Assembly: GCA_028023455.1 (NCBI GenBank)
Contig: JAQFVV010000013.1
Location: 2,916,001 to 2,980,000, forward strand
Direction: 5' to 3'
DNA length: 64,000 nt
Source of the DNA: Epiperipatus broadwayi
Taxonomy: Eukaryota > Onychophora > Udeonychophora > Euonychophora > Peripatidae
Part shown: piece after piece, positions 1 through 12,655 of the stretch
How positions within the stretch are numbered: position 1 is the first letter of the stretch
How the letters are laid out: each line of letters starts with the position of its first letter
The notes under the pieces: model-generated
Told to the model about the DNA's origin: nothing
The model's input: only the letters and a program-made list of their open reading frames with translations
Databases searched by the model: none
Position numbers and translations under genes: made by a program

Positions 1-386
1 GATAGTTTTAATTGATCTAGTGCAGCTCTTAATTATATTGTAGGCACAAATATAATAACAGTAAATTAAAATAGAAGCAATGACTATTGCACACATATAC
101 TATGAATATATACAATATATGCCCTAAAATAATATAACTATACAAAATGACTACAAATGATATCACTTTTTAATTTCCAAAATCACAAAATTAGAGAATA
201 TAAACATAATACATAGAGTTTATACAACTAAAGCTTTTCAGAGAGAAGACCATCGACTGGAATACCCTATTCCTCAATAATTTTTATTATCCAAACAAAA
301 TTCAAAGATGATCTTTAACTTTTTACAATTAATAAATTAGTCTGACACACATATACAGAAAAATGGCAAAAAAAACAAACAAAGGT
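1..386. other. AT-rich DNA, nothing recognised
   Basis: No coding region, RNA gene or repeat structure is visible before the first LTR begins. Confidence 0.5.
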
Positions 387-1234
387 ATTGCTACATTTAG
401 AAACAAATAAAGAATATTATAAGTAAACATAATAATATTTATGTCAATTAAATAATGTAAAAGCAAAGTGATCGATTAACATCTTCATGTTCTCATTTCC
501 AAATACTTAAGATTTGCCCATACATAAATGTTTGGGTTGAAAAGATAGATGGATTCATTCTATCTTTTCACAAAGACTTTATCTTGTGTTTGAAAAGTGA
601 GAGTATTCATTTATATAGTTAAATCTACAAAGCACATGCGCATTAGCTTATTGGCTTATTAATATTACAGTTTATGACAACATAGTGCTATATAAAATAA
701 ATGTCATATTTTATTAAAATAAAATATTAAAGATAACTTTGTGCTAGATATTTTCATTATTAGAAAATATTTGTGATTAATTAAAGAACTAAATAAATTT
801 AGAAACCAATTAAACTGATCAACATTAAAAGATTTGCTCTTGTTCCAGAAATAAAAATAGCAATATAAATAATTAGATTGTTAATCCAAATCTAGAAATT
901 TTCATGGCATGCAAGGTAACTCACACACTAGTATTATGGGAGTTATTTCATGTTGTGAACCAAGGACAACTGCAAAGCTAAAGTTTGAGTGTACAAGAGG
1001 ACAATGAAATACTCAGTAAATTTCATCACTGAAGATTCCAAAATGGACCTAGGGACTTTTACAGGCCACACTGGCTTTATTATTATTTTGTAAATATCTA
1101 TGGCTGCATATATGTATTATTTTAATATTACTTTTTATACTGTTATCTTGCTGGGCAAATAAACATCAATTATTAGTTAATCAAATTCTTTGTATAATTT
1201 ATCAAGATTGCAGTACTTATGATGGCAGTACACA
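387..1234 (+). repeat. 5' LTR of first gypsy element
   Basis: It aligns along its length with 3111-3900. Shared blocks include gcaaagctaaagtttgagtg, cactgaagattccaaaat and ttagttaatcaaattctttg. An AATAAA-type signal lies near the 3' side (gcaaataaacatc). The 5' edge is approximate because the first bases differ from the other copy. Confidence 0.8.
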
Positions 1235-1519
1235 GCAAAAAACTAGTGCAGCCAACAACAGGATAGGATTCAAACTGTATTTGGAAACTGTTGTAGTCGG
1301 TGATAAGATTCGATCTCATAACTAGAAACTTTAATAGTTGCTAATAGGTTTCAATCCCATAATTAGAAAACTGGCTCAATTAATCATCCTATAAGGAAGT
1401 TAGCTAATGAATTAATCTAGGTAATCATGATCTGTGTTGCAAGTGACACTAAATGAGTTCAATTGGCCAATTTATCTTAAGTGCATAGAAAATCGTTTTT
1501 TTTTAAACAGAACTTCTAG

Positions 1520-2090
1520 AGATCCCATTACATTATTAAAGTTTCACCTTGCTATAATATGCTGGAAAAAATGCAATCAAAATTGCAAATTGGTTTTGCA
1601 ATCATGACAACTCATAAAAGTTGCCAAATAATAGTGGAAAAATTAAATAACTATTTTAATCCACAACTTATTCAAAACATATAGGGTGTCTGGCTATATT
1701 TTAATGATAAATGGCAAGATAAGGGGGGGGGAGATTATATAATTATGATCAGGTATTGAGAAAGTAAACTAAGTTGTAAATATGGAGACACTCTTGAGAA
1801 TGCTCTTCTTGAACAATTACTCTGATGATACACTTATAAAGAAACAATTAAACTGGGATTAAACCATGTGATTGTATTATACCAATTGGACGAATTTCAA
1901 AATTTTGGTAATAATGATAGTAATGTGTTCATAAAAAAAATACTAAAAATCAGTCTGAGTTAATTTGCTATTTTTGTTGGAAGAAAGGCTCCATAGCCCA
2001 AAAATATGAATGGAATGAGAAACATTGTAGAGCCTGTGGAAGTGTAAACCATTTAGAAAAAGCATGTAGACCTAACAGAAAAAAAATGTA
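1520..2090 (+). pseudogene. Gag nucleocapsid remnant of gypsy element
   Basis: In the frame through 1966-2068 the translation contains a degenerate first zinc knuckle (CYFCWKKG) and a canonical second knuckle, CRACGSVNHLEKAC, which is exactly C-x2-C-x4-H-x4-C. This is the RNA-binding end of a retroelement Gag. The upstream translation (VEKLNNYFNPQ) resembles the Gag region that precedes the knuckles in gypsy elements, but stops interrupt it. The frame ends in a stop just after the second knuckle and protease does not follow. Confidence 0.65.
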
Positions 2091-2269
2091 ATGGCTCACC
2101 CATCTTTCTCAAAACACACAAAAAAATTGTGAAATCAAAAATACTCAGATTTTGGATGTATCAGTAGGATTTGAATTAAATTTTAAAAAACAAAATAAGA
2201 TAAAGTACATGGATGCATTTCTGAAAGTTCCAATTAAATCACATCCAGAGAAAAAATATATAACTTGAC

Positions 2270-3091
2270 CATTGGTGGAAAATCTTTGGAGCTGTGATGA
2301 CACAAATCATTTCTTGGTGATAATTGATGCATAATCAGAATGAACTGGGCATGGGATCGTGAAGAACACCAGTACTAAAAAAACAATGAGAAAACTTTTT
2401 AAAAATGTGCTTTCCATAGTTTCCCAATACATTGCTGTCAGATATGGTACTATCCAATACATTTGAGAAATTTATTAAAGAATAGGAAATTGGACATGAT
2501 CCATACCCCCACCCATACTATCTAGAGTTGAATGGCATTGCAGGAAAGGAAATGCAAAAGTTAAATTTAAAAAGGGACTGAGAATATTCAAAAAACTTTA
2601 TATACAGCTCTTCTGTATCACTACAGTAAATCCCTGATTAGGATTGGTAAATCCCCACCTGAGATAATATTTGGGCAAAAAATTTGCACAAAGTGGACAC
2701 TGATTCACCCGAAAGAAAATTTTTGCATTAGATGCAAACAATGTTGCAGAAAATCACTACACTGTGGAAGAAAATGTTTGAATCAGAGATTTGGGTGAAA
2801 GATGTAATTAAAGAACAGTTATCCAGGAAAATCGTAATCATTGAAACTGAAGCAGAAAAAATTACTAAAAAAAAAAAAAAACAATTTAGAAAAGAAATTG
2901 ACCAAACTAGAAGTACTATCTTACCAGATATTCCAAACAAAATTAAGAAATCTGAAATAAAGAAGGTAATTGATGAGTACAGTGAAGAGGAAAATAATAT
3001 GACTGGAAATGTTGCACATTTATGTAGATTGCAAAGAACCAGGGAAGAACCTACTTATTTAAAAGACTGCATTAAACGTCAGAACCACTAA
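2270..3091 (+). pseudogene. Integrase core and C-terminal tail, gypsy type
   Basis: Across frames the region reads as a Ty3/gypsy integrase: FLVIIDA at the start of the catalytic fold, a decayed PPxxxxxxG block near 2500, then a frame open from 2732 to 3091 carrying the post-core tail. The tail has WVKDVIKEQLSRK, a EIDQTRSTILPD motif (the usual H/E-x-DQ-R of gypsy polyproteins) and RLQRTREEPTYLKD (the basic R-x-RxxP-xxLxD terminus). The open 120-codon stretch is a fragment of a larger polyprotein and not a separate gene. Its start codon is internal and has no meaning of its own. Confidence 0.7.
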
Positions 3092-3110
3092 TTTTTAAAG
3101 TGGAGGAGGT

Positions 3111-3485
3111 TGTGCAATGTTTAGAAATAAATAAAAAATATTGTAAGTGAACTAAATAATATTTATATGAGTTAAATAATTGCTATGTTGTAAGCCAACT
3201 AAAAATATATATATATGTGAGTTAAATAATGTAAAATAATTATATATTTTATTATAGTAAAATATTTCAGATAAGTTAGTGCTTAAGACAATTTCATTAG
3301 TAGAAAATATTTGGGATTAATTAAAGAAATAGATAAATTAAGAGATCAATTAAGGTGATTATTATTAAAAGATGTATTCCTGTTCCAGAAATAGAATTAT
3401 AAATATTAGATTGTTAATTTGAATTTAGAAATTTCCATGATATGCGAAGGTAATTAAAAGATTTAGCATTGCGACCTGGAAATGA

Positions 3486-3563
<78 letters not shown>

Positions 3564-3900
3564 GGGATACACACACACACACTTGCATTGTGGAACCTGC
3601 TTCAAAGAACAACTGCAAAGCTAAAGTTTGAGTGTACAAGAAGACAATGGAGAATCCAGTGAATTTCCACCACTGAAGATTCCAAAATCGATCTAGGAAC
3701 TTTTACAAGTCAACCAGCCTTATTATTTTATAAACATCTATGGCTCTGTATAAATGCTATTTCAATATTATCTTTTATATTGTTATATTGCTGGCTAAAT
3801 AAATACCTGTTATTAGTTAATCAAATTCTTTGTGTAATAATTATTTCTGTTCGTCTGTTCATCTTTAACATGACTATAATACTCATGATGGTAGTGTACA
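3111..3900 (+). repeat. 3' LTR of first gypsy element
   Basis: It begins TGTGCAATG directly after the purine-rich tract and ends near gtagtgtaca. It matches the 5' LTR throughout but has gained a compound microsatellite (3487-3582) that the 5' copy lacks. An AATAAA-type signal lies within ggctaaataaatacc. Confidence 0.8.
3487..3582. repeat. Compound (CT)n(AT)n(AC)n microsatellite
   Basis: Runs of CT, then TA, then CA dinucleotides lie inside the 3' LTR. The short antisense reading frame here is a by-product of the repeat. Confidence 0.95.
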
Positions 3901-4738
3901 AAAAATATTAAAAAAAAAACACATATATAACAACAAAGACAATAAAATTAATGTTTATTTATATTTTTAGCAGAATTTCATTTACAATGAAGGGTAAGAG
4001 ATCTATTTAATGAAATCTGATAAATCAGATCAAGCTTTGAAACCAATGATTTTAAATTAATGATGTTTTACGTGTATGAGAAAGCAAAGAAAAAGTAGTC
4101 TTTATAAATCGATTAGATGAAAAAAAAATTAAGGAGAAAGATTTTATATATAAGAAAAAAATAATTTATCAGACAGAGATGAAATAACATTTTAAAAATA
4201 TTCTATATATAAAATAAAATTTTAATTTAAATGCATATTGTAAAATATTGTGAGGCAAAATTTAATTTGCTATATATATAGTATGATAAAAAAGTTGTTT
4301 CTTATTTTAAAATAATTTTATACAAATAATTTATTAAATTTAGCTATTTTATAGCCTTTTTCTCCAATCTACAAGAGGTAATTTTGTAACAAAAAATTGT
4401 GTATTTATTTTTAGGTGTTACACATTGACTCCCTTTCAAAGCATTGTCTATTTAATGCAATGCATCAGTCTAAATGTGCTTTTTTCTTTTCGAAGTAGTA
4501 CGAAAACTCTTAGAAAGAGAAGCCTTATAATGCCTCCATTGTTTTTTTTTCATCATTTTCAAGTCTGCAAAATAAAAAGAGAGAGAGAGAGAGAGAGAGC
4601 GCCATTTTTTCATTTGAGAGAATAAAAAAACCTCCACAGAGTGAGTGAATAGGAATCATGCTAAATTTAATTTAAAAATTTTCATATTCAAGGCTTTGTG
4701 CACTTGCAAGTTATTGTGGTAAAATTGCACTTCTCACT
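3901..4738. other. AT-rich DNA with a short (GA)n run
   Basis: A GA dinucleotide run lies at about 4578-4599. Nothing else is recognised. Confidence 0.5.
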
Positions 4739-5101
4739 TTACCACAAACTGGGATATTTACATTTAATTGCATCACGCAAAAGTTTCAGAACTAATGAAT
4801 AATCATTACAAACAGATTGTAAGTGAACAATGTCATTTACATGCAAACAAAAAAAATCAACATTATCTTGATATTGGATTTCACTCACCATACATTTCTG
4901 AGATGTGGTGAATTTGACACTTCCATTAAACCATTTGTAAATTTGTACTTTACCCAGAGCAACTAGCTTGTAAGCTGTTTGAAATATGTGAATCCATTTT
5001 ATAAAAAATGTGTTATGTAGCCCTACAATTTCACCCAATGACATCACTTGCCAGATTGATGCGGAAGGGTCCCTGCAAGAAGTACCTAGAAGCAGAAGCA
5101 T
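4739..5101 (-). other. Unrecognised 120-codon open frame
   Basis: A minus-strand frame of 120 codons lies in a block that is clearly less AT-rich than its surroundings (about 4700-5250). I do not recognise the translation; it has no signal peptide, no membrane segment and no motif I can name. It could be a fragment of an old retrotransposed gene or element, or simply chance. An overlapping plus-strand frame covers 5008-5220, so open length alone is weak evidence. No splice-site or promoter pattern separates these possibilities. Confidence 0.15.
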
Positions 5102-5259
5102 GTACTACATTAGGGGTGACTACTAAGAATGATTCCTGCTATTTTTGGGTATCCTCTCGCATTAATTGTCCCAATATGCCACATTACATGTGGGGTTTTT
5201 TTTTTCAATGTCCACACTGACATTTTCCAACATTAAACTTCGGGTATTTATCCATTTAC

Positions 5260-6838
5260 TGTTTACAAATAGTGCATAGCTAGCTAGTTTGGCTACGACT
5301 AATTATAAACTGAAAGAAAAAGAAAAACAATTTGTAACTTATCAATTCAATAAAGAGAGTGTTATACAATTATACTTCAAACCCAAGTTTAACTTAAATA
5401 ATTGTAATCAACTGGTATAAAAACAAACAACAAACTATAGTAACTTAATTATATTTTATTCATTCCAATCTTTTTTTAAAAAAATAAGTGCAGTCACAAA
5501 ACAAAGTCCAAAATAACCAGTCAATACAATTTTTCTAAGTGTATGAGTTTCATTATCTTATTATATATATATATATCCTTGTCCTTTATTTATCCCATTG
5601 AATAGATGAAAGATTTATCCTTGCTGTTAATTATGTAATTTTCCACTACATTATTATATATATTGAGCAAGAGTGATGAATGTATTTTAAATTAAACAAT
5701 CTTGTTAAAGAGTTTTCTATTCTATATCTCTATAACTATAGTAAAGTTTAAGATGCAATTTGTCTTCAGATGTCTCATTAGAAAATGATTTTTTTTTCAG
5801 GATTTGAAAGCAGAGTCATTCAATGATAATCAAATTGTAAAATAGGGTTTTTTGAAATGATTATAGGCATCTCTCTTATAGATATAAAATAGTGAAGCAA
5901 TAAGTAGCATTTTCTCTTCCATTAAAGCAAGTGAAAAGCAATTTATTAATTAACATAAAATTTTTATATAAGATCAATATAAAAAATATAGTTGAATAAA
6001 TACATAAATCTATTTAAAAACTGATTAAGCAAATAAACTAAAGATTTATTTAATAAATAAAAAATTAACAAGAGAGTTTACTGGCAAATATCTTAGTATC
6101 AAATTAGAATGAATAAATAGATTAAAAAAAAGAAAATAATACAATCTTGAATCTAAACATACATTAGAGATCATATTGCACTTATCACAAACTAATTTGC
6201 AAACAGTCAACTAATTATTTTAAATAATTTGCTTAAATTTTATATTATTAATGTTTTAAAAAATTATTTAAAAAATAAATATAAACACAAACAATTGTTA
6301 GAATTTATTTCAAAAACTTTATATCTCTTTGAACAGAATAGGAATTAAGAAAACTAGTTACAAATCTCTACAGATCATTCAAATAACCGAAAAGACTACT
6401 TCATAGTAAAAAAAAAATAAAAAAATTTATATATCAAAAGACTCAACACATTGACCCATAAGTCAGAAGAATTCTAACAGTTTTCACTTTAGAAATCAAA
6501 AAAGTACTATATAGAATGCAAAGTAAATTAATGAATCAATAGGTTCAGATTTAGGATAGAACTGAATCACTATGAATAAAATAATAATGATAAATAAAAC
6601 TAAAATCATATTTTAAAAACTTCAATAATAAGTTTTAAATTATTCTTCCTTCAGAAATATTTTAAAATAATTTTTACATAAAAAATGAAAACTTAATATT
6701 TGATTTTCAAATAAATCTTTAATTGTCAGAATTTTCACAAATTGTTTGAAAATTTGTTTTCCATATAGATAGTGACCTTTACATTGTTAATAATTAATTG
6801 TAAATTATTAGAGAAAAAAAATATAGTTAGTAATAAAT
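5260..6838. other. AT-rich DNA, nothing recognised
   Basis: Long A/T tracts and no supported coding or structural feature. Confidence 0.5.
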
Positions 6839-6839
6839 T

Positions 6840-7030
6840 TGGCTGAACGTTTTCGAGGAACCGTGCCTCATACTCATAGCCTTCGTGAAAATGTACTTGA
6901 TATATGTAAATGAGAATATTCAAATGAGTTACTGTTAAGTAGCCCATTTTTTCGAAATGTCGAAGCACGTGTCTCTTCTGTTGATTGCATGGATGTCTCT
7001 GTTAATGTAGAATGCCTCTTTTATTTAAGT
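6840..7030 (-). pseudogene. Possible C-terminal scrap of a retroelement nuclease
   Basis: A block less AT-rich than its surroundings reads on the minus strand as KEAFYINRDIHAINRR. This resembles the E-A-x-x-I-x-x-x-x-x-x-N-R ending seen after GIY-YIG nuclease domains in some Penelope-like elements. Only about 30 residues are readable, and nothing upstream confirms the domain. It is a tentative identification by pattern alone. Confidence 0.2.
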
Positions 7031-8779
7031 ATTTTCATTTTTACAAATAAGGAGAAATTAAAACCACATTGTTAATAATTGTAAGTAAAATTGTGGTAAT
7101 AAAAAATTGTTTTTGTTAAAACATGTATTACTGTTGTTTTATCTAATTATTATCAATCTGATGATTCTATATAATTATATTTTATATAGTCAAGTAGCAA
7201 ATGTTTATAAATAAATTACAGTTAAAAAAAAATAAAATTATTTCACTTGGCAATAAATCACCATTGATAAAAATCAAGAATTAATAAACACGATACTTGT
7301 TAGACTGTTAATATTAAGTTTTAATAGATAAACACTTGACAAGTACAATCTTTTTAAATCATATGCACTTGCTGTAAAATATTGAATATTTCTTTTAAAA
7401 ATCTTAATTCATGTTTTGAATAATAAATTATTAAAAAATTACATTTTTATTTTGGAAAACAATAATGTGGTTACTTGCTTGGGAGATCATATGATAGTCA
7501 AACATTTAGTGTATCAGTTTCATTCAAATGTTCAAAATGAGATTTTACTTTTCTTTATATTAACTGAGAACTAATCCAGAAATTTTTGGCCTTTGTGTTT
7601 GGCATTTTATAATGTGCTAAATTTTTATTATTTTTTAAAAAAAGAAGCAAAATAGTAACCATTAATTTTATGATTACTAAAAGTTTCTAATATTTCAATC
7701 AAATATTCATAAAATGTCATCTTTATTTGAAAATGATTCATAAACAAAATCTAAGGCAACAGCATCATTGATTTTTATACAATATTTTGTTCTCAGTAAA
7801 TATCTATTTTTAAGTAACTGTTTAGTTTTAAAAATTTTTAATTGGTTTATTTATCTGTTCATTAAATTTTTGTTTACTTATTTACCATTTTAAAGAAGTA
7901 TTAAAATAAATGGAGATGGATTGCTAAAAAGTTTTAAAAAATCAAATATTCTTTTGAAATATATCATCCTCATATGATTGTTGATTTATGAAATAAAAGA
8001 TTTCTTAATAAACTGTTGGAAATGCTTCAATAATAATTAAACATTAAATTAAAAGAAATAAGTTAATTTACAGTATTTATGTTTAAATATATATTGGTGA
8101 TTATTTATCTTTTCAGCATATATGTGTTTAGGTGTATCAGTGTTATTAGATAGAGTGGAGAGAGGTGGGTGGTGTGAAAGTCTGTGCTCATATACCCTAT
8201 ATTACATATATATAGCCACAGGTATATAACAAGTCTGTGTTTCAGTTATAAAATAAAAACAAAATTTTAGGCAAAATACATTAATGTCAAATGTAAAATA
8301 ATTTCATTTAAAAAATAATAATTCTAAATTGCTTTTGATATTATTATTAGATATCCAATTAGGTAGGATTATTAAAAGTTTCATAGCTCAAGTCCTAAAT
8401 ACTATTTATAAAAAAAATCTTTTACAAATATCTATTAAACATATATTACATTTGTATATATGCTGCATTGCAATATTATGTAATTTAAGTACAATTACTA
8501 TTTAAAATTTCTTTTATGGGATATTTAAAGTAAATTAAAATGAGATAATGTAAGTATATTTTGACATATTTAGTATATAGATAGAGTATGAAATAAATAA
8601 AGATATTATAACTTACCAACAGACATCCTACTACTCCAATAAAAGTCAAATATATAAAATTGCTTATTTTAATTATAGATTATAAAATTATAAATATAAA
8701 TCAATATAAATAATTATATTCTTCTTCTTATGAAAACTCATGTCTTTTTATAAAAGTTACATTTCATAAAGACAATAAT
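7031..8779. other. AT-rich DNA, nothing recognised
   Basis: No open frame or repeat of note; short TA-repeat runs only. Confidence 0.5.
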
Positions 8780-10010
8780 CCATTAGGATTGTTGCTCAAT
8801 TTCAATGATTTTATTTTACAGAAATTTTGTAAATATTTAAATAAATGGATAACAAGAATTTTAGGATATGAAGATTTTTCTATAAAAAATACAGATAATA
8901 TTATAAACAAATTACATAATATAAAACTGACTAGGAATCGAAGACTTATAAAGTATACAAATATTAATAAAAAATTTAAATCAACATATAAATATTATAG
9001 AAGAAAGTTAAACGTTAATAAATAACAGTTTATATTTAACTACAGTAATGAATTCTGGAATATATATATAAAGGATGGGTTATGAGTTGTGCGATTAGTA
9101 GTTTAATGTCATCAATATTTATAAATAAATTAGAAAGTAGTATAATTTAAAAAGAATAATTAGTCAAGAAATAATATTTTTTTCTAGATATGTTGATGAT
9201 ATTCTAATAAAAGAGCAATAAATAACAATTATAATGATTTTAATAATAATATATATATAATATTAAAGTTACAAAAATAGAATTTGAAGATAAAATTAAA
9301 TATTTAGATATAGAAATTTGTATAGATAATAATAATACTATTATATTAAAACATTTTATTAAAAAAGACAAATTAAAAAAAATTGTTCCTATAGATTCAC
9401 AACAAGCATGGGTTCAAAAGACGGCAGTCATTTAAAATTTTAAATATAGAAGTGATAAATATAATATAGATAAAAATGTTGCTGATGTACAAAAGAGTCA
9501 ATTTATTAAATTTTATATAGATTATGAATATCACCATAAAAATATACTTTTTAATTGTAAAAAAAATCTATATTAAGTACTAACATTTCTATGCAAAATA
9601 AAAATAATGATGATAATAACAATAGTTCATATAAGAAATGAATCAAACTTTCATATTATCCCCAAAATTTATAATACATTAATAAAAAACAAAAATTATA
9701 TTGATAAACATATAAATATTAGATGGTCAATTAGTAAAAGTTTAGAAAAATTGATAGGTAATTATAAAATAGGAGATGGTATAAACACAAAAAAGAATCA
9801 TATATAACATTAATTGTGATCACTGCCATATGATTTACAGAGAAACTATTAGATGTAAGAGCCAAAGAATATAATAATGTAATTAATAAGTGAGATAGTA
9901 AATCTGCTTACCTTAAAGATCTAAAAAGAAAACAAATATATAAAACACATTATATTAAACATAACTTTAACAATTATATGTTTATAAAACTTCAATAAAT
10001 TTAGTTAATA
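8780..10010 (+). pseudogene. Penelope-like retroelement remnant (reverse transcriptase)
   Basis: Three blocks in the right order suggest a decayed Penelope-like reverse transcriptase. The first is MSCAISSLMSSIFINKLE (about 9082-9135), matching the motif before the active site. The second is RYVDDIL at 9186-9206, the catalytic Y-x-DD box with the arginine typical of this group. The third is KYLDIEICIDNNNTIIL (about 9298-9350), matching the block after the active site. Two AT-rich open frames flank these blocks (8789-9025 and 9607-9807) and look like the fingers and C-terminal regions. A further stretch (about 9815-9860, DHCHMIYRETI) may be a ruined GIY-YIG start. Stops and frameshifts are frequent and there is no functional product. 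Confidence 0.6.
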
Positions 10011-10319
10011 ACTGATCAATTAAGAATACATTGTAGGTAATATATATAAAGGTGTATAAGGTATGTTTTATTTAATCTATATATTGTTATGTGATGTAGT
10101 TAATTGTTTCAATGTTTATTGAATCTCTGTATCATAATTTTATTCTGTTTTCTTTGTTTTATTTTGTTATTGTTTTTTTTTCTCCATTATAGAACACTAG
10201 ATAGTGTTCGATCTGCAACAATTGATCAATGTTAAAATAGATGCTTAACATTTGAAAACAGACACAACACCATGTGTGGAAAAAGATTTTTTTTATAAAT
10301 AATTATTAATATATATATA

Positions 10320-10710
<391 letters not shown>

Positions 10711-12559
10711 CTGTTATATGTATTTTTATTATTTTTATTTATATGAAGAAAATAGCATAATAGATTTCATTAATTTCCCTTTTTGAGGATATTTATATAT
10801 AGATTTTACATTGGCTTGTCTGACTTTAAAATTTTTATGCAAAAAATTGAAAATAAATTTTACCATCAGCATACTAAACAATTAGTTTGTTAAAGCTCTA
10901 ACATTACTTATTATATTATATGTTCCATAACAAATTAGTGTATAACAAGATGGTTAAATATTGGGGAAAATGTACCCTCTGGTTACATGATGAAGAAAAA
11001 AAAACTATTTTTAAGGCAAATAAACTCCTCATCACAAAGTATCTTTGAGTAGCCTGAAAAACAAAAAGATAGCAGGTCATTGTGGGAAAATGCTATTCAG
11101 GAGACAACCAGGAGTTAATGTTGGCATAATGACATATAAGAACAATAATAATAATTATTTAGCAATATGAAATAAATATATTAATTATATAAGAAAAGAC
11201 TGTCTTTTATATGAATTATGTAACAAAAATTATTTTCTTTTATTGTTTGAAAACATCATTGATATTTTGGTATTATAATAAACTATTCAAATTTCAATAT
11301 TAAATATTTTCTTATAAACATAACATCCTAGCTTATGAGTTTTGCAAACAATCAATCATTCATCAAGATGTTAGCATGCATTAGTTTCAAGTCTTCAATA
11401 ATTTTTTTTTGCAAAGTCACTGACTAAAAATATATATATTTTTATTATTTTAAAAACCTTTAAGTGCTTTAATTTTGGCAGTTGCATACAGTACTGAACT
11501 CATGCAAATTATTAGAGTCAAATTCAAATTAAATTATGATTTAAATATCATACTTCTATTTGTAAAATATTTTTTTACAGTAACATAGAATAAATGCAAA
11601 CTCAAATGCATAGAACAGTACAGGAAATTAGAATCCATTTTGATAGTATAAATAAGGCGTCTAATAGCATTAATATGAAACATATTGACCCTTGATAAAT
11701 CTTAGCAAATTATTTTTTATATAATAAAAAGCTAATAAGCTAATCAAAGAAAAACATTTAAAACAATTACAAAAACAAACTGCCAACCCAATTTAATCCT
11801 ATTGTATTTCTATTAACCAATATTGGAGTTCTATATATTTCTCATAATACACTCTACAATACTTTGAATTTATTAAACTGTTACATTAATCTAAAAATTA
11901 TTCTGATTGGAAATAAAAAAATCTTTATTGAAAAAAAAAAATTACAAAATAAAGAAATCATAGATATAGATTAAATTGCATATATAAACTTTTTTTAAAA
12001 AATTGTCATTTATTTGTTTCAATCATACTAAAATATATTCATAACCAAGAGCAAAGTAATATTTGACTTTATCGCAATATTTTACTATAAATTTGAAAAT
12101 TAAAAAAAAAAAAAAAATCCAGTTTCTTTTCAAATAATGATCTTTTTTTTAAAAAAAAAAAAAATCCACTTAAATGGATACCTCTGATGAAAGTGAATAT
12201 GTATTTTTTCCCCGAATCATGGAAGTTCTCATTTATCCTCTTTAGCAAAATAAAAATGTCTTTTTTAAATATATATATAGAATTATTCTTAATAAAAGGT
12301 TATATATTTGTTTATCTTATTCAGTAAAATAAAAACAGCATATGGCTTTATTGCTTGAAAGTTCATAAGGAGTCTGAATGCCTGAGCTGCGAGTGCAGAA
12401 TTGATCATGGGACCTCCTGATACCAACTTGAACACTCTATCAACTAAAATAAAATTTTCTGTTGTTAGTTTTATGTATAGCTTTCGATAAGAAGAACTGC
12501 TTCCCTAAAATATTTCATAAACTAAGAATCTCATATATAAAACAAGTAATTTTGTCAAG
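10711..12559. other. AT-rich DNA, nothing recognised
   Basis: Poly-A and poly-T runs at about 12100-12165. No supported feature. Confidence 0.5.
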
Positions 12560-12655
12560 CATTGGTGGTCGAATGGTCAGCACAGCTGCCTTACAAGCAG
12601 TTGTCTGGGTTAGTGGGTTTGCTTCCCGGACGATGCTATGACACATGAAAAAAAG
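12560..12655 (+). mobile_element. tRNA-derived SINE, copy 1
   Basis: A box A-like element (tggtcgaatgg), an anticodon-arm-like hairpin (ctgc-cttacaa-gcag), and a box B-like element (gggtttgcttcc) are followed by gatgctatgacacatg and an A-rich tail. The same head, tail and order recur at 21236, 36217 and 59009, so this is a dispersed SINE and not a single tRNA gene. Short flanking matches (caagca) may be the target duplication. Confidence 0.75.

Larger units (their letters stand above)
387..3900 (+). mobile_element. Ty3/gypsy LTR retrotransposon, internally deleted
   Basis: Two long direct repeats (387-1234 and 3111-3900) flank about 1.9 kb of internal sequence. The interior holds a Gag nucleocapsid remnant (about 1520-2090) and then integrase remnants (about 2270-3091), in gypsy order. 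The protease, reverse transcriptase and RNase H regions that should lie between them are absent. A purine-rich stretch (gtggaggagg) sits immediately before the 3' repeat, as a polypurine tract should. Both the interior and the LTRs have diverged through many stops and frameshifts, so this is an old, non-functional copy. I saw no clear target-site duplication. Assignment to gypsy rests on the post-integrase tail and the order of domains. Confidence 0.8.

Noticed and set aside
3414-3605. Minus-strand open frame rich in YI, CV and RE repeats
   Set aside because: It is a translation of the CT/AT/AC microsatellite.
8789-9025. Independent small host gene
   Set aside because: It sits just upstream of Penelope-like RT blocks in the same orientation and has the same extreme AT bias, so it is part of that remnant.
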